This document shows positions 22,831 through 29,407 of a stretch of DNA of 29,407 nt, piece by piece. The notes beneath the pieces were generated by a model. That model had not been told where the DNA came from. It worked only from the letters and a program-made list of their open reading frames with translations, and ran no database searches. The translations under genes were made by a program, and so were the position numbers. The stretch spans positions 1 to 29,407 of the forward strand of contig JBGALI010000032.1 in NCBI GenBank assembly GCA_044223975.1, read 5' to 3'. The stretch comes from CAZCPB01 sp044223975. GTDB taxonomy: Bacteria > Planctomycetota > Phycisphaerae > Phycisphaerales > UBA1924. The stretch's first letter is position 1. Every line of letters begins with the position of its first letter.

Positions 22831-24677
22831 GCGGACCCCTGTGGACCACCGCCGACCGCCGCGAGCTTGGCCGCCTGTTCGACGGCGCGAGCCCGGACCT
22901 GCACCGCGCGGCGGAGATCACGCGCGAGTGGTGCGGAGCGCTCGCGGCGACGTTTCCCTCGACGCACCGCGGGGTCGAGATCCTGCCGCTCCTGGTGCAC
23001 AAGCTCGCCGGGTACAACGCGGACCTGTTCACGCACGCCGTGCGGGTGCTGCGCTCGGACGCGGCGGCGCGGGCGATGCTCGCGTCGCGGCCATCGCCGC
23101 ACGCGGTGTTCCCGTTTGAGGATCCCTACCTGGCCGAACACGCCTTCGCCGCGCGTCTGCGCGAGCGGGGCGGCTCGTTTGTGGCGTTCCACGAGTCGAC
23201 GCGGGACGGGGCGGCCCTGGAGCGTCGATACCCGGCCCGGTGCGCGGCGTCCGCCTTTGAGAGCTTTGAATTCGACGCGCTGGCGGCACCGTCGCCGCTG
23301 GAATTTGCGCCCTCGCTCGCGGGCGAAGGCGCGGAGTCCGGGGCGTGCGAAGAGTCGGCCACGCCCTCCGTCACTTCGTGCCGCGCCGCCGTGCCGACCA
23401 CGCTCTTTGTCGCTTCGATGAACAACTATCTTCAGCCGATGACGCCGGTCATGGCCGAACTGCTGCGGCGCGGCCAGAGGGTCGCGCTGCTGTGCCCGCG
23501 CGCTGCGGGGGCGTGGCCTCAGGCACGCCACATCCCGCCCGGCGTGGAGCGTGTGCACATCGAGGACCTGATCACGCCGCTGCTTGCCGCGTTCCACCGC
23601 GACGAGCGATCGAGGATCGCGGCCGCGTGGGAGCGTTCCGCCGATCTGGTGCGGAGGTGCTTCGTGCTCGGCCCGATCGATGCGTGGCCGCTGGTGCGCC
23701 GCGATGTCGCCCGGTTCATTCTCGACTACCTGCCGAGCTGCGCTCTTCTCATCGAGATCGCGCGACGCCTGCGCGTCTCGATGAATGTCCGCGCGTGCGT
23801 GGTCGCGCGGCTGCGGCGGGCGACCGAGAGCACGCTCGGTGCGGCGCTGCGCTCCGCGGGTGTTCCGGTGACGATGCTGGTCCACGGGCACATCAGCACG
23901 TTCCCCGAACGCTCATTCGACACCGGCGGGTTTGAGGCCGACCGCGTGTGCGTGTGGGGCGAGGCTCAGAAGTTCCAGGTGCTGGGCACGCACGCGCCGC
24001 CGGCCGCCGAGCGCGTCGTGGTGGTCGGCAACCCGGCGTGGGACGGGCTGATTTCCAGGCGCGGCGGGGATTCGGAGCGTCGCGAGGCCCGCGCGCTCAT
24101 CGCCCGCGATCTGGCGCTTGATCCGCGGCGCCTGTGGGCCGTGCTCACGGCGCAGGACATCACCGCGCCGCAGTTCCCCGACGTCGTCCGGGCGTTTGCT
24201 TCGGAGCCGCGGGCGTGCCTGATCGTCAAGCCGCACCCGGCCGAATCGCCCGACTGGTACCGCCGTCGCTGCGCCGATCTTCCCGGCGCGGTGGTGCTCG
24301 AGCACGGCCGGTGCGAGCTTCATGATCTGCTCCGCGCCGCCGACCTGACGCTGACGTTCTCCTCCACGACCAACCTCGAGTCGCTGATCCTGGGAACGCC
24401 CGTGGTCACGTACGCGTTCGGCGCCCTGGCGACGCAGGACCGCGCCGCGTACCTGGAGGAGTGTGATCTGCCGCTGGCGCGGACGGGCGACGAGCTCACG
24501 GGCATCCTCCGGCGCGCGGCCGACGACGCGGACCGGTTCCGATCGGCTCTCATGCCGGCGGTCGAGCGAGCGCTGCGCACGTTTGTCGGGAACTACCCCG
24601 ATGCCGGAGCGGCGCGGCGGGTGGCGGACCTGATCCGGCCCGCCGGTGCGCGGGCCTCGTTGGCGGGAGCCGCGTGA
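22827..24677 (+). CDS. GT-B surface-polysaccharide transferase, capsule/CDP-glycerol-transferase-like
   Basis: A 616-residue protein starting in the ATGA overlap with the phosphatase gene. The first 190 residues are mostly helical, then from TTLFVASMNNYLQPMTPV (about 192) a GT-B fold begins. Recognisable elements are MLVHGHIS (350-357), DRVCVWGEAQKFQVLG, VVVVGNPAWDG, CLIVKPHPAES (K468, H470), and LTLTFSSTTNLESLILGTP (about 507-525), the SS-T-x-x-E phosphate-binding loop shared by CDP-glycerol glycerophosphotransferases, capsule proteins and Kdo or sialic acid transferases. Coupling to a KdsC/NeuA-type phosphatase makes transfer of an acidic nonulosonate-like sugar an attractive guess. Its stop overlaps the following gene by one base (TGATG) or four (GTGA). 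Confidence 0.75.
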   Translation: MSGPLWTTADRRELGRLFDGASPDLHRAAEITREWCGALAATFPSTHRGVEILPLLVHKLAGYNADLFTHAVRVLRSDAAARAMLASRPSPHAVFPFEDPYLAEHAFAARLRERGGSFVAFHESTRDGAALERRYPARCAASAFESFEFDALAAPSPLEFAPSLAGEGAESGACEESATPSVTSCRAAVPTTLFVASMNNYLQPMTPVMAELLRRGQRVALLCPRAAGAWPQARHIPPGVERVHIEDLITPLLAAFHRDERSRIAAAWERSADLVRRCFVLGPIDAWPLVRRDVARFILDYLPSCALLIEIARRLRVSMNVRACVVARLRRATESTLGAALRSAGVPVTMLVHGHISTFPERSFDTGGFEADRVCVWGEAQKFQVLGTHAPPAAERVVVVGNPAWDGLISRRGGDSERREARALIARDLALDPRRLWAVLTAQDITAPQFPDVVRAFASEPRACLIVKPHPAESPDWYRRRCADLPGAVVLEHGRCELHDLLRAADLTLTFSSTTNLESLILGTPVVTYAFGALATQDRAAYLEECDLPLARTGDELTGILRRAADDADRFRSALMPAVERALRTFVGNYPDAGAARRVADLIRPAGARASLAGAA

Positions 24678-26233
24678 TGCCCCGCGCCGCGTACCTGGTC
24701 GCCCTCCCAAAGGGCATGATCGTTTCGGGCATCACGACGTGGACGCTCCGGGTGTGCGGCGCGCTGGCGCGGACGGGCCGCACGGTCGGTATCGCCGTCC
24801 ACGCGGCCCCGCCCGAGCACGAGACGCTGCACGCCAAGGTGCCCGAGGGCGTCCGGGTGTTCGACTTCACCGCCCTGCCCGACATGGAGCGGTGCGCGGG
24901 CGATCTTTCGGCGTTCATCCCCGCGTACGCCGCGGCAGCGCAGCAACTGGCCCGCACCGCGGCGGCGCCGGTGGTCATGACGCCGTACTACCTCGGCGAC
25001 TGCTTCGGCACGGGCGCGGCGCTCACCATGCTCGACCCCGCGGGCCTGCGGATGCTGGCGGTGCAGCAGTTGATGATCCCGTACGAGACGCACGTCCTGG
25101 CGCACTACGAGCCGGCGATCACGCGCTTCGTGGGCGTGAGTGACGAGATCGCGTCGGGACTCCGCGCGGCCATGCCGCAGCGCTCAGGCGAGGTGCGGAT
25201 GATCCCCAACTGCGCGCTGGTGCCGCCCGCCCCGCCGGCGCCGCGCCCGCCGCTCGTGGGGCGTCCCCTGCGCCTGGTGTACACGGGGCGCATCGAGCAG
25301 GGCCAGAAGCGGATCGGGGCGCTGGTCGCGATGTCGCGCTCGCTCACCGCGCGCAACGTGGACCACCGGCTGACGCTCATCGGCGACGGGCCGGCGGCGT
25401 CGGAGATCGATCGGCTGATCGGCGCTCCTGACCTGGCCGGACGCGTGCAGCGCCGCGCTCCGGTGGCGCCCGAGCTCATCGACCGACTGCTCGACGACCA
25501 CGACCTGTTCGTGCTCGCGTCGCGCGCCGAGGGCCTGAGCCTTTCCCTGGTGGAAGCGATGGCGCGAGGCTGCGTGCCCGTGGTTGCGCGAACGCCCTCG
25601 GGCGCGGCGCAGACGGTGGAGCCGGGCGTGAGCGGCGAGCTGGTCGAGACGCACGCCGACGCCGACGACGGCGCCGTGGGATGGGCGATGGCCGAGGGTG
25701 TCTGCCGCGCAGTCGGGCACGGGCTGGAGCGGCTCGCGCACGGCGCCTGGGACGCGGCACGCCGGAAGTTCTCCGTCGAGCGCTGCGCGGAGGAGTTCGG
25801 GCGCGTGATCGACGAGACCGCGGCGGCCCCGCCCCGCGCCTGGCCCGCGTCGCGCCCGGTCGCGTTCAGCGCGGCCCAGGCCACGACGGGCTCGGGCGCG
25901 GTGCCCGCCGACGGGGCGGCGCGCCTGCGCGAAGCGCTGGCGCAGCTCGCGGGCCGGCGCGTGATCGTCCACGGCACGGGACGGCACACGCTGGAACTTG
26001 CGTCCGTGCTCGCCGAGTCTCCCGCGTTCATCGTCGCGTTCGCTGACGACGACCCGGCGCGCCACGCACGCTCGCTGTGGAACTGGCCGGTGATCTCGCC
26101 CGCCGACGCCGCGCGCACGGGCGCCACCGACGTGGTCATCAGCTCGTGGATGAACCAGGACGCGATCTGGGACCGGCGCGCGGTGTACGAGCGCCAGGGC
26201 CTGACGGTGCATCGCCTTTATCACGCGCCCTGA
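24677..26233 (+). CDS. GT4 glycosyltransferase with the shared C-terminal Rossmann-like domain
   Basis: A 518-residue protein. Residues 1-380 form a GT-B glycosyltransferase: GMIVSGITTWTLRVCGAL at the acceptor side, RFVGVSDEIASGL, LRLVYTGRIEQGQKRI, LTLIGDGPAASEI, and LFVLASRAEGLSLSLVEAMA with the donor-binding acids E285 and E293. A Pro/Ala-rich linker (about 375-420) leads to the final domain (about 425-518): VIVHGTGRHTLELASVL, FADDDPAR, LWNWPVISP, TDVVISSWMNQDAIW and RLYHAP. This is the third glycosyltransferase of the locus with this ending. ATG at 24677 overlaps the preceding stop by one base; a GTG at 24674 is an alternative. The gene converges on the MshEN-type gene, with 13 bases between stops. 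Confidence 0.84.
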   Translation: MPRAAYLVALPKGMIVSGITTWTLRVCGALARTGRTVGIAVHAAPPEHETLHAKVPEGVRVFDFTALPDMERCAGDLSAFIPAYAAAAQQLARTAAAPVVMTPYYLGDCFGTGAALTMLDPAGLRMLAVQQLMIPYETHVLAHYEPAITRFVGVSDEIASGLRAAMPQRSGEVRMIPNCALVPPAPPAPRPPLVGRPLRLVYTGRIEQGQKRIGALVAMSRSLTARNVDHRLTLIGDGPAASEIDRLIGAPDLAGRVQRRAPVAPELIDRLLDDHDLFVLASRAEGLSLSLVEAMARGCVPVVARTPSGAAQTVEPGVSGELVETHADADDGAVGWAMAEGVCRAVGHGLERLAHGAWDAARRKFSVERCAEEFGRVIDETAAAPPRAWPASRPVAFSAAQATTGSGAVPADGAARLREALAQLAGRRVIVHGTGRHTLELASVLAESPAFIVAFADDDPARHARSLWNWPVISPADAARTGATDVVISSWMNQDAIWDRRAVYERQGLTVHRLYHAP

Positions 26234-26246
26234 GGCGGGCGGCGGT

Positions 26247-26753
26247 TCAGCGCGTTTCCTTCACCCGGCGCGTCCCGACGACGAAGTGGTCCGCCCGCAT
26301 CCCGGCAAGGGCGTAGTGGCGCGACATCGCTTCGCCGAGGTTGAGCGCATCGGACATCACGAAGCGGCAGATCGCGCCGATCTTCCACCCGACAAACTTG
26401 AGGGCGCGGGCCAGGTTCTCCTGGGTCGTGCAGATCACCAGCTCTTCGCCGTCGAAGCACAGGGGCAGCACGGCAAACTGCCACGCCTGGCGGCGGCCGA
26501 TCTGGCGCAGGGCGTAGACGTCGACCTCCACGAGGCGCGGGTCGACCTTCTCGGTCAGGTCCGCCACCTGCGCCGCCCAGGCGCGTTCGACCGCGTCGGG
26601 GCTGACGTTGAACATCCATTCGGCCAGTTCGCCGAACGGGCGTCCACCCAGGCGCTGCTCCTCGAGCACCTCGTCGCGCTGCTGGGGCGTGAGCACGCCG
26701 TGATTCACCAGGATGTCGCCGAGGCGTAGGGTGCCGTTGCGCAGGTCGGACAT
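26247..26753 (-). CDS. Stand-alone MshEN/GspE N-terminal domain protein
   Basis: A 168-residue protein that matches only the N-terminal domain of GspE/PilB/MshE secretion ATPases; no ATPase domain follows. Residues 11-34 (RLGDILVNHGVLTPQQRDEV then LEEQ) fit the first MshEN cyclic-di-GMP motif, R-L-G-x-x-L-x-x-x-G ... L-x-x-Q. A second, degenerate copy (PFGELAEWMFNVSPDAV ... AAQ) begins five residues later with Pro instead of Arg. The rest (AWQFAVLPLCFDGEELVICT) is the usual alpha/beta half. A free-standing receptor or adaptor is plausible; ligand binding is inference. The ATG at 26753 has GGGAG eight bases upstream; a GTG at 26762 is less well spaced. No other secretion or pilus gene is in the window. 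Confidence 0.75.
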   Translation of the reverse strand: MSDLRNGTLRLGDILVNHGVLTPQQRDEVLEEQRLGGRPFGELAEWMFNVSPDAVERAWAAQVADLTEKVDPRLVEVDVYALRQIGRRQAWQFAVLPLCFDGEELVICTTQENLARALKFVGWKIGAICRFVMSDALNLGEAMSRHYALAGMRADHFVVGTRRVKETR

Positions 26754-26956
26754 CGATCGCACTCCCGTGGCCCCTGTTCCCGGACCCGCCCTCCGGCCGA
26801 GTCCGGGAATTCAGGAGAGTTCAGGGGCCGCACGATGGATCGGCCCCGCGTGACGCCCGCTTCGCTCCAGACCAGCGTTCGGGCCACGACTTGGCGCGGG
26901 CACGACGCGTGCGCGATGCACGCCCGTCCACGCTAGCCCGGCGCTTCAACTTCGAG

Positions 26957-26973
26957 GAAAATCCTTCGGATTC
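26957..26973 (-). terminator. Weak terminator-like hairpin after the zinc-ribbon gene
   Basis: On the minus strand AATCC-GAA-GGATT is followed by TTTC, about 55 bases after the stop at 27026. The stem is only five pairs and the T-run is short. The rest of 26763-27025 shows no gene. Confidence 0.25.
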
Positions 26974-27025
26974 GTTGGCGTGCTCGCCGGTCGTATTGCC
27001 ATGAGAGCAAAATGGCCGCGCCGCG

Positions 27026-27523
27026 CTACCACCAACGAAGCAACAGTCCGAGCACCCCCGTCAGCAGGAACAGCACCGGCAGCAGCCCCGCCAGCGTCAC
27101 GGCAACCGCCTGTCCGCCGGACAGGTGGCCCAGTGGATCGCCCACGGTGCGCCCGGGGAGCGCGTGATCGAGGAGCAGCCTGGCGATCTGGACGGGCGTG
27201 TTCACCAGCATCGCCAGGCACATGAGCGCGAAGGCCGCCAGGCCCGTGCTCCGCAGTGGCACAAGCGGGGACCACGCCGCCGCCCGCTCGAGCAACAGCC
27301 CGACCACCGCCCCCGCCAAAGGCCACGCCAGCGCCAGGCACATCCGCGGGGCCGTCCAGCGCCGGCGCTTGGCCTGGCTGAAAGGCGGGAACGAAGTGCC
27401 GCATTCGGGGCACGTTCCGGACCGGGCCAATCCGGTCAGGGCGTACCCGCACTCGCGGCAGGCGATCGGAACGGCCTCGCTCGCCGTGCCGCGGGGACCC
27501 TGTGCTTGAGACGCCTTCTCCAC
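27026..27523 (-). CDS. Small zinc-ribbon membrane protein
   Basis: A 165-residue protein of unknown function. An N-terminal zinc ribbon has two CxxC knuckles, ACRECGYALTGLARSG (C22, C25) and TCPECG (C38, C41). Three hydrophobic segments follow (about 62-79, 94-113 and 139-163), so it is an inner-membrane protein with a small cytoplasmic or periplasmic metal-binding head. The form CxxCGYxLxGLxxxGxCPECG is, from memory, common in uncharacterised planctomycete membrane proteins. The start is a GTG at 27523 without a clear Shine-Dalgarno; TATGCT seven bases before it could be a -10 box of a nearly leaderless transcript. The frame stays open far upstream, antisense to the DUF4139 gene, but that part is not coding. 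It diverges from the DUF4139 gene. Confidence 0.72.
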   Translation of the reverse strand: MEKASQAQGPRGTASEAVPIACRECGYALTGLARSGTCPECGTSFPPFSQAKRRRWTAPRMCLALAWPLAGAVVGLLLERAAAWSPLVPLRSTGLAAFALMCLAMLVNTPVQIARLLLDHALPGRTVGDPLGHLSGGQAVAVTLAGLLPVLFLLTGVLGLLLRWW

Positions 27524-27581
27524 GCGCCGAGCATACCCGCGGCAGAGCGGTCCCAGGCGCGGAGGCGCCGTGCGCCAGATC

Positions 27582-27598
27582 GTTACAACCGAGTTACA
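27582..27598 (+). promoter_or_regulatory. Direct repeat GTTACA with 11-base period
   Basis: GTTACA occurs at 27582-27587 and 27593-27598, exactly one DNA turn apart, in the 144-base divergent gap between the zinc-ribbon and DUF4139 genes. The spacing fits a regulator binding two same-face half sites. No strong promoter boxes are evident next to it. Confidence 0.35.
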
Positions 27599-27667
27599 CC
27601 CCTCGAGCAACCCCGATGCGTCCAACGAGGTAGAGTGAATCGAAGCCACCGCACCCGGGAGATTTCC

Positions 27668-29407
27668 ATGCCGTCCACCAACCCCGTCCGCGCTCTTGTC
27701 CTCGCCGCCGGCCTTGCCGCGGGCCTCGGCACGATTCCCTTTGCTCACGCCCAGGGCGGCGCCGCGCCGACGCGCGCTTCCGATGTGCGCGAATCCCTGC
27801 CGATCCGGCGGATCGTCCTGTACCGCTCGGGCGTGGGCGCCTTTGAGCGCCGCGGCATGATCGACGGCAACGCCGACATCCAGCTCCGCTTCGCCACCGA
27901 CCAGGTCAACGACATCCTGAAGAGCATGTTCGTGCTCGACAAGGGCGGCAGCGTCGACAGCATCCGGTACGGCAGCAAGGACCCGCTCAGCAAGCGCCTG
28001 GCCAGCTTCGGGATCGACATCTCCGACAACCCCGACATCCGTCAGCTCCTGGAGCGCCTCCGAGGCTCGGCCGTGAAGATCACCACGCCCGACGGGTTGG
28101 TGGGCGGCACCATCCTGGGCACCGAGTTGCGCAAGGAATCGGCCGGCAAGGACCAGCCGCCGATCGACGTGCCGTACGTGACGCTGGTCACGCCCGCGGG
28201 CATCAAGGCCGTCAACCTGCGGAGCCTCTCCTCGATCACCTTCGACGACGAGTCCCTCAACGCCGAGCTGAACAAGGCCCTGGCGGCGCTGGCCGAGCAC
28301 CGCGCGGACCGGACCAAGTCGGTAGACGTCACCTTCCGCGGCACCGGCGCCCGCGAGGCGATCGTCGGGTACATCCACGAGATGCCGGTGTGGAAGACCA
28401 GCTACCGGCTGATCCTGCCCGAGCCGGGCCCATCGAAGGCCGGGGGGGCGCCGTCCGCGACGGACGCGACCATGCAGGGCTGGGCGATCGTCGAGAACAC
28501 GACCGACGAGGACTGGACGAACGTGGCGCTGGGGCTGGTGTCGGGGCGGCCGGTGAGTTTCCGGATGGACCTGTACGAGCCGCTGTACGTGTTCAGGCCC
28601 GAGATCCCGGTGCCGACGGTGCCGGGGGTGATGCCGCGGGCGTACGAGGGCGGGCAGGTGACGCTTGAGATGCAGGACGGCCAGACCTTTGAAGGTCGGA
28701 CCTCCGCGGGAGTGGCAGGGGCGAACAACAGGCGAGACGCCGCGTTGAAGCGGTCGCTCGGGAAAAATCCTATGGACGCCGCCGGGAAGCCGGGTGACCG
28801 GAGCGTCGCCAACTACGCGCTCGCCGAGCCGAGTTCGGCTCCCGTCACCGGCGACGACCTCCAGAATTACGCCGCCCGCGCCCAGGCCCAAGCCGTCGAG
28901 AGCGGCGAAGTCTTCCAGTACCAGCTCGAGAACCCCGTCACCATCGAGCGGCAGAAGTCGGCGATGATCCCCATCCTCTCCGCGCCCGTGCAGTCACGGC
29001 GGGTGAGCATCTACAACCGTAACGACGGGGCCAGGAACCCCATGCGGGGCGTGGAGCTGACCAACTCGACCAACTTGCAACTTATCCCCGGCCCCATCAG
29101 CGTCTACGACGGGGCCGCCTACGCGGGCGACGCCCAGATCGGGCACGTGGGCGCGGGGGACAAGCGCCTGCTTGCCTACTCGGTCGACCTCGAGGTCGAT
29201 GCCCAGCTCAAGGAGGACCAGACCTCGGACCTCCGCAAGGTCCGGATCGTCAACGGCGCCTTCGAGCAGACGGTCAAGCAGCGGCACACCACCGCCTACA
29301 CCTTCGCCAACAAGGACAAGCAGCGGCCCCGCACGCTGATCCTCGAGCAGCCCAAACTTATGAACTGGGACCTGGTCGAGCCCGCCAAGCCCACCGAGAA
29401 GACCGAG
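27668..29407 (+). CDS. DUF4139 domain-containing secreted protein (3' end outside window)
   Basis: The frame is open for 580 codons from the ATG at 27668 to the last base, so the C-terminus is missing. GGGAG precedes the start by about seven bases. Residues 1-30 (MPSTNPVRALVLAAGLAAGL ... FAHAQGG) form a signal peptide. The region around residues 440-505 matches DUF4139: RRVSIYNR (444-451), GVELTNSTNLQLIPGPISV, VYDGAAYAGDAQIGHV and KRLLAYSVDLEV. The family includes MuiA-like proteins whose role is not settled. An earlier part repeats an LR-x-LSSITFDDESL segment and GWAIVENTTDEDWTNVAL, the usual beta-rich core. A low-complexity stretch lies at about 340-405. It is probably periplasmic or surface-exposed. 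Regulation may involve the GTTACA repeats upstream. Confidence 0.83.
   Translation, partial: MPSTNPVRALVLAAGLAAGLGTIPFAHAQGGAAPTRASDVRESLPIRRIVLYRSGVGAFERRGMIDGNADIQLRFATDQVNDILKSMFVLDKGGSVDSIRYGSKDPLSKRLASFGIDISDNPDIRQLLERLRGSAVKITTPDGLVGGTILGTELRKESAGKDQPPIDVPYVTLVTPAGIKAVNLRSLSSITFDDESLNAELNKALAALAEHRADRTKSVDVTFRGTGAREAIVGYIHEMPVWKTSYRLILPEPGPSKAGGAPSATDATMQGWAIVENTTDEDWTNVALGLVSGRPVSFRMDLYEPLYVFRPEIPVPTVPGVMPRAYEGGQVTLEMQDGQTFEGRTSAGVAGANNRRDAALKRSLGKNPMDAAGKPGDRSVANYALAEPSSAPVTGDDLQNYAARAQAQAVESGEVFQYQLENPVTIERQKSAMIPILSAPVQSRRVSIYNRNDGARNPMRGVELTNSTNLQLIPGPISVYDGAAYAGDAQIGHVGAGDKRLLAYSVDLEVDAQLKEDQTSDLRKVRIVNGAFEQTVKQRHTTAYTFANKDKQRPRTLILEQPKLMNWDLVEPAKPTEKTE

Noticed and set aside
22311..23891. 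A 526-codon minus-strand frame opposite the phosphatase and transferase
   Set aside because: Shadow composition; the plus strand has HAD and GT-B motifs with ATGA coupling.
27524..28891. N-terminal 456 codons of the minus-strand frame that contains the zinc-ribbon protein
   Set aside because: Antisense to the DUF4139 gene, which has a signal peptide and matches a known family. Only the part from the GTG at 27523 shows real protein features.
1..29407. tRNA or rRNA genes, CRISPR arrays, insertion sequences and phage genes
   Set aside because: No cloverleaf, rRNA-like conserved block, spaced direct-repeat array, transposase motif or integrase was seen on reading both strands.

Overview
The window is very GC-rich (by eye about 70%), with strong G/C preference at third codon positions and frequent GTG or TTG starts. 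It most likely comes from a planctomycete of the class Phycisphaerae. The best marker is the secreted metalloprotease at 1163-3703, which ends in two dockerin-like calcium loops and the terminal residues Gly-Cys (the 'GC-type dockerin' tail I associate with Phycisphaerales). The DUF4139 protein at the right end and the small zinc-ribbon membrane protein fit the same lineage. No tRNA, rRNA, CRISPR array, transposase or prophage gene was seen.

Left part (1-11366), mostly housekeeping: a WaaF-type heptosyltransferase; the convergent secreted protease; an NADPH-dependent FMN reductase; a long-form Nif3 protein; a small unknown protein; pyruvate phosphate dikinase on the minus strand with a clear intrinsic terminator; and, divergent from it, PabB followed by a Nudix hydrolase. 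PabB (aminodeoxychorismate synthase) and the Nudix enzyme may both serve folate synthesis.

Middle (11402-26233), a surface-glycan locus of about 15 kb: a GT2 glycosyltransferase and an HldE-like protein on the minus strand, diverging from a large CgeB-like protein and a GT4 enzyme that overlap by four bases. Then come a second GT2 enzyme (minus), a methyltransferase, another GT4, a KdsC/NeuA-type phosphatase, a GT-B surface-polysaccharide transferase and a final GT4 enzyme. Several pairs overlap by one to four bases, which indicates translational coupling. With the WaaF gene at the left end, the locus suggests ADP-heptose supply, possible nonulosonate or Kdo-like sugar supply, and assembly of a cell-envelope or protein-linked glycan.

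The most unusual signal is a shared C-terminal domain of about 100 residues (G-x-G-x-H, then a DD pair, a P-V-x-S-P-like strand, an S-S/S-D strand and a final L-Y). It is attached to three glycosyltransferases of two different fold classes in this cluster. The HldE-like protein also has its two domains in the reverse of the classical order.

Right end (26247-29407): a stand-alone MshEN/GspE-N-type domain protein (possible cyclic-di-GMP receptor), the zinc-ribbon membrane protein, and the start of a DUF4139 protein that runs off the window. Intergenic regions hold several palindromic repeats and candidate operators, listed individually.
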